From Ignavibacteria bacterium (GTDB lineage Bacteria; Bacteroidota; Ignavibacteria; Ignavibacteriales; Melioribacteraceae), in contig JAAYAN010000031.1 in the NCBI GenBank assembly GCA_012719345.1, forward strand, positions 1-59,115: a stretch of DNA of 59,115 bases, given 5' to 3'. Positions 25,701 to 33,869 of the stretch are shown one piece after another. The translations under genes and the position numbers were made by a program. The notes below the pieces were generated by a model, which was given only the letters and a program-made list of their open reading frames with translations, searched no databases and was not told where the DNA came from. Within the stretch, counting starts at the first letter, position 1. The number at the start of each line of letters is the position of its first letter.

Positions 25701-26441
25701 TTAACAACTTTTCAGCTTAATCCTCATTACGGCTTCTTTATTTTCTATACCAAGAAATTTAATAACCGCATTGCGGATTTTCGCTCGGTTTTCTTTGCTT
25801 ACGACGTTCCCAAAAAATGAACGTCTGCCCTTAATAATTGAATCCGAATTATAAGCAAAAAAACTGTATGGCAAAGTTACAAAAATAATTTTAATATCTA
25901 AAATAAAAGATTTTGATTGATCGTAAAGATTATCGTAAAGCAGTAAATCGTAAATGCCGTTTTCGCGCTTTCCCAAAAGCTGCCACAAGCCTGTTAATCC
26001 GGGTTTGCAGTTCAATTCATTTCTTAAATTATAAAGAATGCTGAAGTCGCTCTTCATAATTTCAAGATCATCTTTCATAAATGGGCGCGGTCCTACAAAT
26101 GCCATTTCCCCTTTTGCAATATTTATAAGTTGCGGAAGCTCATCAAAACCAGTTCTTCTTAAAAGAGAAGTAAATCGGTTAACTCCGCCGGAAAGTTCGT
26201 CTTTGTAAAAAATATTGTTATTCTTTTTTCTGCTTTGTGTAAACTTGCTTTCAAGGGTTTTAAACTTAATTATTTTAACTTTTCCTTTGCTTAATGTGAG
26301 CCCTCGATCCTGAAGAAAAAACGGATTTTCGCGCAGAATAACGAAAAGGATAAAAGCAATTAACGCGGTAAACGGAAGCAAAACTGCAAATAAAACAGAT
26401 GCCGTTATTTGCTGGAAAATATTTTTAAAAAAAGTATTCAA
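25701..26441 (-). CDS. Bacterial sugar transferase (polyprenyl-phosphate glycosyl-1-phosphate transferase)
   Basis: This 246-residue protein has one N-terminal membrane segment (about 12-35). The conserved catalytic domain has 'KFKTLESKF', 'GFDELPQLINIAKGEMAFVGPRPFM' and 'CKPGLTGLWQLLGK'. These enzymes move a sugar-1-phosphate onto undecaprenyl phosphate to begin an exopolysaccharide or O-antigen unit. No other glycan assembly genes lie nearby. The gene starts 10 bases after the MlaE-like gene ends, so the two are probably co-transcribed. Confidence 0.85.
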   Translation of the reverse strand: MNTFFKNIFQQITASVLFAVLLPFTALIAFILFVILRENPFFLQDRGLTLSKGKVKIIKFKTLESKFTQSRKKNNNIFYKDELSGGVNRFTSLLRRTGFDELPQLINIAKGEMAFVGPRPFMKDDLEIMKSDFSILYNLRNELNCKPGLTGLWQLLGKRENGIYDLLLYDNLYDQSKSFILDIKIIFVTLPYSFFAYNSDSIIKGRRSFFGNVVSKENRAKIRNAVIKFLGIENKEAVMRIKLKSC

Positions 26442-26451
26442 AGAGAATTCC

Positions 26452-27222
26452 TTAAAATAAAAGCGACCAAAGTATATAGTCGAGTATCAGAATCATAGCC
26501 GAAGAAAGCACAAACGAGCGTATTGTTGAAAGTCCTACACCTTCAGCGCCTCCTTCGGTTGCAAATCCGATGTGGCATCCTAAAAGCGATGTCATTCCCC
26601 CAAAAACAATTCCTTTTATCAAACCGAAGAAAAAATCCTGTAAAAAGAAAAATCTTTTAACCGAATCGAAGAAAACCTGAAAAGACACGCCAAGGAAATA
26701 ATTCGAAATAAGATAAGCACCAAAAACTGCAATTATATTTGCAAAAACAATAAGTACAGGCATCATAAATACAGCGGCATAAAAACGGGGAGCGGCTAGA
26801 TAGCGTATCGGGCTTATTCCCATTGTTTCGAGTGCATCAATCTGTTCGGTAACTTTCATCGAGCCGAGTTCGGCGGCAATTGATGCACCTACTCTACCAG
26901 CAATTACAATAGCAGTAAGCACAGGTCCAAGTTCAGTTATTATAGCTCGGCTTGTAGCAGTACCCAAAAACGAAAGGGGGGCAATACCATCAAGCTGGTA
27001 AGCTGCCTGCCAAGCAGCTACCGCGCCAGTAAAAACGGCAATTACAATCACTAAAGGGAGCGAGTTTACACCAATGTGTTCCATTTGGAAAAATAATAAA
27101 GCTCTATCCTTAATAAGTCTGGATGAATATTTTAAAATATCCAGAAACAATAAAGTTATCTGCCCGATTTCCTCAAGGAAATTCAAAGTTTTTATTCCGA
27201 GTTTTCCTAAAAATTCATTCAT
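26452..27222 (-). CDS. MlaE/YrbE-family lipid ABC transporter permease
   Basis: This 256-residue inner-membrane permease has about five to six hydrophobic segments. The signature region is 'ELGPVLTAIVIAGRVGASIAAELGSMKVTEQIDALETMGISPIRYLAAPR' (about 95-145), a hallmark of the MlaE family. MlaE works with an MlaF ATPase and an MCE-domain MlaD to move phospholipids across the envelope. Neither partner is next to this gene in the window, so they are probably encoded elsewhere. Confidence 0.9.
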   Translation of the reverse strand: MNEFLGKLGIKTLNFLEEIGQITLLFLDILKYSSRLIKDRALLFFQMEHIGVNSLPLVIVIAVFTGAVAAWQAAYQLDGIAPLSFLGTATSRAIITELGPVLTAIVIAGRVGASIAAELGSMKVTEQIDALETMGISPIRYLAAPRFYAAVFMMPVLIVFANIIAVFGAYLISNYFLGVSFQVFFDSVKRFFFLQDFFFGLIKGIVFGGMTSLLGCHIGFATEGGAEGVGLSTIRSFVLSSAMILILDYILWSLLF

Positions 27223-27339
27223 CTTTTTTTATTTAAGGAAAGAATTAAAAATTATTGCCGAAAAATATATGAATAAATTCTGCAATTTTGAAGTTATGAG
27301 TTAAACTTTTATTTAAAAACTCCGTCTTTATTGTGGAAC

Positions 27340-27368
27340 TTAAGTAATTTTTAGTTTAAATTACTTAA
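27340..27368. promoter_or_regulatory. 11-bp perfect inverted repeat upstream of ilvE (candidate operator)
   Basis: TTAAGTAATTT at 27340-27350 is the exact reverse complement of AAATTACTTAA at 27358-27368, spaced by TTAGTTT. It sits 30 bases before the ilvE ATG in the divergent gap with the MlaE-like gene, where a dimeric regulator of branched-chain amino acid metabolism would fit. Confidence 0.55.
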
Positions 27369-27397
27369 AATTATAGTTAAAAAAATATGGAATTTTT

Positions 27398-28465
27398 ATG
27401 ATTACAATTAATTACCAAACTATCAAGCGGGAAGACCCAGTAAAACTTCCCGAAAATCTTTTATTCGGAAGAATGTTTACCGATCATATGTTTGATATTA
27501 CTTACGAAAACGGTAAAGGCTGGATTAATCCTGAAATTAAGAAAAATGAGGAAATGAGTATCAGTCCCGCAGCTATGGTATTTCATTACGGGCAGGCTAT
27601 TTTTGAAGGATTAAAAGCATATTTATGGGATGATGGAAGAATAGCATTATTCCGTGCTGATCAGAATATTGAAAGATTCAACAAAAGTGCAAAAAGATTA
27701 TGTATGCCCGAAATTGATCCTGAACTGATGTTGGAAGCTATTAAAGCAGTTGTAAAAACCGACAAAGATTGGATACCTAAAAAGCCGGGATATTCTCTTT
27801 ACATTCGTCCTTTTATGGTTGCTACCGATCCTTATATAGGAGTACGACCGTCGGAACTGTATAAAATGATGATTATTTTAAGTCCTGTTGGTCCTTATTA
27901 TTCTCAGGGATTTAAGCCGGTTCCAATATTAGTAACTGAAAAGTTTGCCCGTGCGGTAAAAAAAGGAATTGGAGAATGCAAGGCAGCCGCAAACTATGCT
28001 GCTTCTCTTATGGGACAGGTTGAAGCATATAAGGAAGGATATACGCAGGTTTTATGGCTCGATGCAATTGAACAGAAATATATTGAAGAAGTCGGGACCA
28101 TGAATATTTTCATACAATTTAAAGATGAAGTGGCAACCCCCCGTTTATCAGGCACAATTCTGCCGGGAGTAACACGTTCTTCAGTTATCCGAATTTTAAA
28201 GGATTGGGGATACAATGTTACTGAAAGAGATATAAGCATTGTGGAAATAATTGAACGGTATAAAAAAGGAGAAGTTGTAGAGATCTTCGGAACAGGAACC
28301 GCTGCCGTAATATCTTCCGTAAGCAGATTGAAATATACCGATTTCGAAATGAAGTTCAACGATGAAGAAGCTGGAGAATTAGGAACAAAACTATATAACG
28401 AAATCAGCGGAATTCAAAATGGGAAAATTGAAGACCGGTATGGATGGATAACATTTATTGATTAA
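27398..28465 (+). CDS. ilvE: Branched-chain-amino-acid aminotransferase
   Basis: This 355-residue class IV PLP aminotransferase makes Val, Leu and Ile from their 2-oxo acids. The PLP Lys is Lys 195 in 'GECKAAANYAAS'. Other signatures are 'FHYGQAIFEGLKAYLWDDGRI', 'RLCMPEID', 'YIRPFM' and 'EVGTMNIFI', with 'GTGTAAVIS' near the C-terminus. The length matches the long (eukaryote/BCAT2-like) subfamily. It stands alone and has a terminator right after it. Confidence 0.95.
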   Translation: MITINYQTIKREDPVKLPENLLFGRMFTDHMFDITYENGKGWINPEIKKNEEMSISPAAMVFHYGQAIFEGLKAYLWDDGRIALFRADQNIERFNKSAKRLCMPEIDPELMLEAIKAVVKTDKDWIPKKPGYSLYIRPFMVATDPYIGVRPSELYKMMIILSPVGPYYSQGFKPVPILVTEKFARAVKKGIGECKAAANYAASLMGQVEAYKEGYTQVLWLDAIEQKYIEEVGTMNIFIQFKDEVATPRLSGTILPGVTRSSVIRILKDWGYNVTERDISIVEIIERYKKGEVVEIFGTGTAAVISSVSRLKYTDFEMKFNDEEAGELGTKLYNEISGIQNGKIEDRYGWITFID

Positions 28466-28473
28466 CTTGAAAT

Positions 28474-28500
28474 GGGGAGCTTAATGCTTCCCTTTTTTTT
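28474..28500 (+). terminator. Rho-independent terminator of ilvE
   Basis: GGGGAGC (28474-28480) pairs with GCTTCCC (28486-28492) over the loop TTAAT, with one G-U pair. A run of eight T follows. Confidence 0.9.
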
Positions 28501-28532
28501 AGCAAATAATATAAAAAATAATTATAACCCTC

Positions 28533-28561
28533 TTGACAAGTGTACGCTTGTTTACTATATT
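28533..28561 (+). promoter_or_regulatory. lexA promoter with internal palindromic operator candidate
   Basis: TTGACA (28533-28538), a 17-base spacer and TATATT (28556-28561) form a near-consensus promoter. ACAAGTGTACGCTTGT (28536-28551) overlaps the -35 box and spacer and is symmetric except for two central pairs. A second, wider pair, GTTTAC (28550-28555) and GTGAAC (28566-28571), overlaps the -10. LexA autorepression is typical, but neither site matches the textbook SOS boxes of Proteobacteria (CTGT-N8-ACAG) or Firmicutes (CGAAC-N4-GTTCG). Confidence 0.7.
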
Positions 28562-28584
28562 TGTAGTGAACATTGGAACACTAT

Positions 28585-29214
28585 ATGCATAATAACCTGA
28601 CAGATAGACAAAAAGAAATTCTTGAATTTATCGAAAATACGATATACGAAAAAGGATATGCTCCAACTTACAGAGAAATAGGGCAGCATTTCGGAATAGC
28701 TTCAACATTCGGGGTAAAAAGGCATTTAGATGCTTTGGTAAAAAAAGGATATGTTCTTTACGAAGAAAATTCAAGCCGCACGCTTACTTTAACAAAAAAT
28801 AAAGAAACATCAAATTCAGAGCAGTTAACAATTCAAATTCCAGTTGTTGGAAGAGTGGCTGCCGGATATCCAATTTTTTCAGAAGAAAATATCGAGGATT
28901 CTCTTACTATTGATAAAAATTTGATAAAGTATAACAGTAAATGTTTTGCACTTAAAGTTAAAGGCGACAGTATGATAAATGCCGGAATTCTTGAGAATGA
29001 TATTGTAATAATTTTCCAGCAGCCAACAGCTAATTCCGGTGAAATTGTTGTTGCTTTGTTAAATGAAGAATCGACGCTTAAAAGATTTATTAAGGAAGGT
29101 AACAGCGCATACTTGAAACCAGAAAATATCAGCTACCCTTTAATTCCAGTTACAGGAAGAGAGGATTTTTCGATTGTAGGCAAAGTTATAGGTTTAATAA
29201 GAAAATATAATTAA
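28585..29214 (+). CDS. lexA: LexA repressor
   Basis: The ATG at 28585 (with GGAA 7 bases upstream) is preferred over the TTG at 28573, giving 209 residues. The winged helix-turn-helix (1-65) reads 'TDRQKEILEFI', 'YAPTYREIGQHFGIAS' and the recognition helix 'TFGVKRHLDALVKKGYV'. The C-terminal S24 peptidase domain has the self-cleavage site Ala 93-Gly 94 ('RVAAGYP'), the nucleophile Ser 129 ('KGDSMI') and the general base Lys 166 ('STLKRFIK'). It should repress DNA-damage genes and cleave itself with RecA. The promoter carries a palindrome that is probably its own operator. Two small genes follow in the same direction. Confidence 0.93.
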   Translation: MHNNLTDRQKEILEFIENTIYEKGYAPTYREIGQHFGIASTFGVKRHLDALVKKGYVLYEENSSRTLTLTKNKETSNSEQLTIQIPVVGRVAAGYPIFSEENIEDSLTIDKNLIKYNSKCFALKVKGDSMINAGILENDIVIIFQQPTANSGEIVVALLNEESTLKRFIKEGNSAYLKPENISYPLIPVTGREDFSIVGKVIGLIRKYN

Positions 29215-29225
29215 GGAATAAAAAA

Positions 29226-29474
29226 ATGAAATCTGTAATATTTCAGAAAGCTATAAAAAACAGAAATAAAATAAGAATGCTTTATAAATTAAATGAAATT
29301 GTTGTTGAACCTTACTATGTAACAATGAACAGAAATGGCAAAAAAGTTGTATACGGAAGAATATGCAATTCTAATAAAGTAGAAATGCTTGAATTCGACA
29401 AAATACTTAATATCAAAATGCTGGAAAAATTGAAATTCTATCCGTTAATTCCGATAATTTCTCAATATAACTGA
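29226..29474 (+). CDS. WYL-like mini-protein in the lexA operon
   Basis: This 82-residue protein resembles a stand-alone WYL domain. The N-terminal helix 'VIFQKAIKNRNKIRMLYKLNEIVVEPYYV' matches the WYL opening (helix, then 'hxYxx...hxPhxh'), and 'GRICNSNKVEMLEFDKILNIKML' matches its closing strand-helix. There is no helix-turn-helix. WYL domains bind single-stranded nucleic acid or nucleotides in DNA-damage and defence regulators. It begins 11 bases after lexA and ends 16 bases before the next gene. The assignment is by pattern only, so moderate confidence. Confidence 0.55.
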   Translation: MKSVIFQKAIKNRNKIRMLYKLNEIVVEPYYVTMNRNGKKVVYGRICNSNKVEMLEFDKILNIKMLEKLKFYPLIPIISQYN

Positions 29475-29490
29475 CTTGAAGGAGGACTTT

Positions 29491-29880
29491 ATGGAAAGCA
29501 TAAATAAACAAGAAAGAGTTGATGAACTTATTCAGCAATTTTGGAAACTTGGTTATCTAACCGTAAGCCGTAAATATGGTACTTATCTGCCGGAACCTCC
29601 TAAAATGGGACATTACGATATAGATGCTCTGGGGAAAATTAAAAATCAATATGCAATTGGTATTTCGCTTACATCGGAAGAAATTCATACTGAAAACATA
29701 GGAGAGAAATTACTATATTTAGCAACGCGGCATACAAAAAATACAAACAGAAGCGTTCAATTATTTATTACTGTTCCAAAAAAAGATTTATTTAAAGTAA
29801 AAGATCTTGTGTCAAAATTTGAAGACGAGATTAAAAGGAATATTAAGGTTGTAGCTGTTGATACCGAAGGTATAAATTAG
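29491..29880 (+). CDS. Uncharacterised protein with nuclease-fold-like layout, third gene of the lexA operon
   Basis: The ATG at 29491 with AAGGAGG upstream is preferred over the TTG at 29476, giving 129 residues. I do not recognise the family. The predicted order helix, three strands, helix, strand, helix, strand ('SRKYGTYL', 'YDIDALGKIKNQYAIGISLT', 'IGEKLLYLATRHTK', 'SVQLFITVP', 'VKDLVSKFEDE', 'IKVVAVD') recalls PD-(D/E)XK nucleases. Asp 42 or Asp 44 of 'YDID' would sit at the acidic position, but the usual ExK is replaced by 'GIS'. It may bind DNA without cutting it. Position after lexA suggests a DNA-damage role. That is inference. Confidence 0.5.
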   Translation: MESINKQERVDELIQQFWKLGYLTVSRKYGTYLPEPPKMGHYDIDALGKIKNQYAIGISLTSEEIHTENIGEKLLYLATRHTKNTNRSVQLFITVPKKDLFKVKDLVSKFEDEIKRNIKVVAVDTEGIN

Positions 29881-29954
29881 AAGATATTATGTTTTTTTGA
29901 TGTTCAGGAAACTTTTTAACGGAGATTTAGTATAACGCCTGCACTTAATATACC

Positions 29955-29983
29955 TTGACATTTAAGGTACGCAGCTTTATTTT
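29955..29983 (+). promoter_or_regulatory. Probable promoter of the uppS-bamA envelope operon
   Basis: TTGACA at 29955-29960, a 17-base spacer and TATTTT at 29978-29983 give a fair promoter about 40 bases before the uppS start. TACCTT (29951-29956) and AAGGTA (29964-29969) form a small inverted repeat around the -35 box. Confidence 0.5.
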
Positions 29984-30020
29984 CGAAAGTTAAATTAATT
30001 TTTTTCTGGACAGGTTTTTA

Positions 30021-30836
30021 TTGGCAAAGTCTTCAAATATTTCAGTAAAAGAAAAACTCATAAGCGATATCAAAGCAAATGGGCAAATTCCTAACCATGT
30101 TGCAATTATAATGGACGGGAATGGAAGATGGGCAAAAAAAAGAAGCCTGCCGAGAGTTGCCGGTCATAAAAAAGGTGTTGAAACTGTAAGAGAAATAGTT
30201 AAAACCTGCGTTGATGTAGGGGTGAATTATCTTACAATTTACACATTTTCTACCGAAAACTGGAAACGTCCTAAAGATGAAGTTTCTACACTTATGCGAC
30301 TGATTGTTAAAAGTCTGCAGAACGAAACAGACGAACTTCACTCCAACGGAGTAAAATTAACTGCAACCGGAGATATAAACTCGTTACCCTTTATTGTTCA
30401 AAAGGAATTACGGGATGCATTCATAAAAACACAAGATAACAGCAAATTGGTATTAAATCTTGCCTTAAGTTACAGCGGCCGTTGGGAATTGGTTGAAGCA
30501 ATAAAGAAAATTGCCGGGAAAATCAGCAGTAAAGAATTGTTGCCTGAAGATATATCCGAAAATATTATTTCGGAAAATCTTTTAACCAATAATTTTCCCG
30601 ATCCCGATCTTTTAATAAGAAGCGGAGGCGAATACCGAATCAGTAATTTCCTATTATGGCAGATTGCTTATTCGGAATTATATTTTACTGAAACACTTTG
30701 GCCGGATTTTAAAGCTGTGGATTTCTTGGAAGCTATTAACGATTATCAAAGCAGAGAGAGAAGATTTGGACTTGTCAGCGAGCAAATATCAAAAAAAAAT
30801 GAAAGAAAAAGAGAGAAAAACACTGTTAAGATTTAG
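30021..30836 (+). CDS. uppS: Isoprenyl transferase (undecaprenyl diphosphate synthase)
   Basis: This 271-residue cis-prenyltransferase makes the C55 carrier lipid for peptidoglycan and LPS. Signatures are 'VAIIMDGNGRWAKKR' (catalytic Asp near residue 32), 'RVAGHKKGVE', 'TIYTFSTENWKRP' and 'DLLIRSGGEYRISNFLLWQIAYSELYF'. The start is TTG with an AGG site upstream. It is the first gene of the envelope run and overlaps the bamA start. Confidence 0.95.
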   Translation: MAKSSNISVKEKLISDIKANGQIPNHVAIIMDGNGRWAKKRSLPRVAGHKKGVETVREIVKTCVDVGVNYLTIYTFSTENWKRPKDEVSTLMRLIVKSLQNETDELHSNGVKLTATGDINSLPFIVQKELRDAFIKTQDNSKLVLNLALSYSGRWELVEAIKKIAGKISSKELLPEDISENIISENLLTNNFPDPDLLIRSGGEYRISNFLLWQIAYSELYFTETLWPDFKAVDFLEAINDYQSRERRFGLVSEQISKKNERKREKNTVKI

Positions 30837-33300
30837 TCTGTTTATTTTAATACTGTTATCCATTTCAAGTTATGCACAAACTAATCGTGCAAATTATAAA
30901 ATACTGGGTATTACTGTCGAAGGCAATAAATCTGCAGATGCTTCAATTATTATTGCAAACAGCGGTCTGAAAAATGGCGATGAAATTGAAATACCCGGTG
31001 ACCAGACAAACGGTGCAATCAGCAAATTATGGAAGCTTAACATATTTTCGGATATAAAAATACTAGCTGATAAAATAATCGGCGATGGAATATTTCTTCT
31101 TATTAAAGTAGAAGAATATCCTCGGCTTGAAGATGTTGTTTTAGAGGACAATGATGAACTTGATGAAGACGATATAATGAAAGAAGTGAATATTGTTAAA
31201 GGACAGATACTTAAAACTTTTGAAATATACAAAATAAAAAGCCGTCTTAAAAAAGCCTACGATAAAGAAGGATATTTGAATGCAAAGATCGATCATAAAT
31301 TTTACAGTTTTGTAAAAGCAGATACAACTGATGACGATGAAATCATAGTTACTTGGAGAAATAATGACGATTATTCTGATGAATATGAAAAAGAATACGA
31401 AATTGATCCTGATTCTAAAAGCGATATCGTAACAAAAATGAAAGACCGCGTTTTACTTAAATTTACTTTTAAAGAAGGTGACGAAGTTGTTGTAAGAAAC
31501 ATATACTTCACAGGAAATACAGCATTCGATAATTCAGATTTAAAAGGTCAATTGGAAGAAACAACCGAAGCAAGATGGTGGCGTTTTTGGTCAAGTTCGA
31601 ATTTGAATTTGGATGATTTAAAAAAAGATAAAGAAGTACTTACAAACTTTTACAGAAAAAACGGTTACCGCGATTTTGAAATAGTTAAAGACTCGCTCGA
31701 ATATTCCAAAGACAAAACCGATGTTAATCTTAATTTCAGTGTTTACGAAGGTCCGCAGTATAAAATCCGGAACATAGATTGGATAGGAAACACAGTATAT
31801 TCTGATACTGTTTTATCGACGCAGCTTAATTTTTCGAAAGGCGATGTTTACGATTATGAAAGGTTTACACAGAATCTTCGCGGAAACGAAGCTCAGACAG
31901 ACGTTTCTTCATTGTATTATGATACCGGGTATCTTACTTTTTCGTTAATACCGAAAGAAATGCGTGTCGGGCAGGATTCTATTGATGTTGAAATAAGAGT
32001 TACTGAAAATAACAGGTTTAAAATAGGGAAAGTTGATATTACCGGAAACGATAAAACTAAAGATAAAGTAATAAGAAGAGAACTTTATTCTATCCCGGGA
32101 GATTATTTTAGCAGAAGTTATATTTTTCGCAGTCTTCAACAGCTAGCAAATCTGCAGTTTTTTAATGTTGAAAAATTATATAAAGAAGGTGTGGATTACA
32201 AACCTGTAAACGACAGTACAGTTGGATTGGCATATAAAGTTGAAGAAAAGTCGAGCGATTATCTTAACGCTTCGGTAGGTTACAGCGGAGCTTTCGGTTT
32301 CAGCGGAGCAATAGGCGTAACATTGACTAATTTTTCAATTGCAGAACCGTTTTCGCTTGGCGGAGGACAAATACTTAATTTCAACTGGCAGTTCGGTGTC
32401 GGCAATTATTATCGTACTTTCAGTCTTGGTTTTACTGAACCTTGGTTTAACGATACTCCAACTATGGTTGGTTTTGATCTCTACGATACAAGACAAAATT
32501 ATATTTATTCGCTGCATCAGGCAGGAATTACATTAAAAGTAGGAAGACGTTTAACCTGGCCGGATGATTATTTTTCAGTACAAGGAAAGCTCGGTTTTCA
32601 GTATAATGACGTTAAAGATGGTCAGGGCTATTATCATGAAGGAGTGTCTAGACAGTTTACTCTGGGTGCAACTATAAGCAGAATTGATATTGATAATCCT
32701 GTATTCCCTTCCAAAGGTTCTAAAGTTGCTTTATCGGCAGAACTTTCAGGCGGACCTTTTTTACCAGGAAATGTTGATTATTACAAGTTTGATTTCTCAG
32801 CAGAATGGTATAAACCATTATTTAAAACAAATCGTGTAGTTTTTTACGCAAGTACAAATTTGGGATATATGGATGAATTAAAAAGCGGAACACCAATTGA
32901 ACCTTTTGAATTTTATTATATGGGCGGTAACGGTATGGTTATTTCTACAACACCGTTAAGAGGTTATGAAGATAGGACAGTTGGACCGATAAATCCATAT
33001 TCGGATGATGCTCTTGGATCAAGAGTAATGACAAAATATACATCCGAGTTAAGGGTAGCGTTAGCATTAGAACCAATTCCAATTTATATATTGGCATTTG
33101 CTGAAGCCGGCAATACATTTTTTAATTTAAAAGAAACAGATCTTTTCAATTTGAAAAAGTCAGCAGGTTTTGGTGCAAGATTATTAATTAACCCTGTAGG
33201 TTTGGTAGGGTTTGATTACGGTTATGGATTTGACAGGAAAAGTGTTGACGGGAACGATCCTTCGTGGATGTTCCATTTTCAATTTGGTAAAGGATTTTAA
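30799..33300 (+). CDS. bamA: Outer membrane protein assembly factor BamA
   Basis: The start at 30799 (MKEKERKTLLRF...) gives a clear signal peptide ending 'SISSYA' and 833 residues. An upstream start at 30664 would read through uppS in another frame. POTRA-type repeats fill about residues 25-440 ('YKILGITVEGNKSAD', 'VVRNIYFTGNTAFDNSDL', 'KIRNIDWIGNTVYSDTVL', 'KIGKVDITGNDKTKDKVI'). The Omp85 barrel follows, with the RGY motif in 'TPLRGYEDR' (Arg near 721) and a C-terminal Phe. It inserts barrels into the outer membrane. It overlaps uppS by 38 bases and is followed by two Skp-like chaperones. Confidence 0.95.
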   Translation: MKEKERKTLLRFSLFILILLSISSYAQTNRANYKILGITVEGNKSADASIIIANSGLKNGDEIEIPGDQTNGAISKLWKLNIFSDIKILADKIIGDGIFLLIKVEEYPRLEDVVLEDNDELDEDDIMKEVNIVKGQILKTFEIYKIKSRLKKAYDKEGYLNAKIDHKFYSFVKADTTDDDEIIVTWRNNDDYSDEYEKEYEIDPDSKSDIVTKMKDRVLLKFTFKEGDEVVVRNIYFTGNTAFDNSDLKGQLEETTEARWWRFWSSSNLNLDDLKKDKEVLTNFYRKNGYRDFEIVKDSLEYSKDKTDVNLNFSVYEGPQYKIRNIDWIGNTVYSDTVLSTQLNFSKGDVYDYERFTQNLRGNEAQTDVSSLYYDTGYLTFSLIPKEMRVGQDSIDVEIRVTENNRFKIGKVDITGNDKTKDKVIRRELYSIPGDYFSRSYIFRSLQQLANLQFFNVEKLYKEGVDYKPVNDSTVGLAYKVEEKSSDYLNASVGYSGAFGFSGAIGVTLTNFSIAEPFSLGGGQILNFNWQFGVGNYYRTFSLGFTEPWFNDTPTMVGFDLYDTRQNYIYSLHQAGITLKVGRRLTWPDDYFSVQGKLGFQYNDVKDGQGYYHEGVSRQFTLGATISRIDIDNPVFPSKGSKVALSAELSGGPFLPGNVDYYKFDFSAEWYKPLFKTNRVVFYASTNLGYMDELKSGTPIEPFEFYYMGGNGMVISTTPLRGYEDRTVGPINPYSDDALGSRVMTKYTSELRVALALEPIPIYILAFAEAGNTFFNLKETDLFNLKKSAGFGARLLINPVGLVGFDYGYGFDRKSVDGNDPSWMFHFQFGKGF

Positions 33301-33323
33301 CAATAATAAAAAACGAGGTAATT

Positions 33324-33851
33324 GTGAAAAAGACATTAGTATTTTTTTTCTTGATAGCAGCAACGACTTTAACGTTTGCTCAAACAGTACAGCAAAAAAC
33401 AGGCTGGGTAAATTTCCAGTCAATTATGCAGCAATATCCTTTAGCAATAAAGGCACAGAGCGATCTTGATGTTTATGTTTCGAAAAAGACAAGAGAACTT
33501 GACAGCATGAAAGTTGCACTTCAAAATGATTATGCAAATTATCAGAAACAAGCTGCATCAATGACACCTGAAGCCAAAAAAACAATGGAACAGGATATTA
33601 CTACAAAAAGCCAGGCTTTAGAACAATATCAGCAGAAAATATTTGCTCAGCCAAATGGTGAAGTTTATTTAAAAAATGAAGAACTGTTCGCTCCAATTAA
33701 AGAAAAAATATTTGCAGCTATAGAAGCTATTGCAAAAGAAGAAGGAATGAAGTATGTTTTAGATAGAAGTACAGAAGCAATTGTAATTTATGCAGACTCT
33801 GAATTTGATATAACTTACAAGGTACTTGACAGATTGAACAGAAAGAAATAA
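33324..33851 (+). CDS. OmpH/Skp-family periplasmic chaperone (first copy)
   Basis: This 175-residue protein starts at GTG and has a signal peptide (1-20, 'TTLTFAQ'). A long coiled-coil region (about 50-130, 'KTRELDSMKVALQNDYANYQKQA') is flanked by short strands that trimerise in Skp ('GWVNFQSIMQQYP' and 'YVLDRS'). Skp carries unfolded outer-membrane proteins to BamA. It lies 23 bases after bamA and is followed by a paralogue. Confidence 0.9.
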   Translation: MKKTLVFFFLIAATTLTFAQTVQQKTGWVNFQSIMQQYPLAIKAQSDLDVYVSKKTRELDSMKVALQNDYANYQKQAASMTPEAKKTMEQDITTKSQALEQYQQKIFAQPNGEVYLKNEELFAPIKEKIFAAIEAIAKEEGMKYVLDRSTEAIVIYADSEFDITYKVLDRLNRKK

Positions 33852-33869
33852 AAATTAAAAGGCGTTTTA

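Noticed and set aside
29951-29969. Terminator after the lexA operon
   Set aside because: The stem is only 6 bp with no T-run directly after it, and the region overlaps a better-fitting promoter for uppS.
30664-30798. Upstream start for bamA at 30664
   Set aside because: It would add 45 residues that merely read uppS in another frame and would bury the clear signal peptide that begins at 30799.
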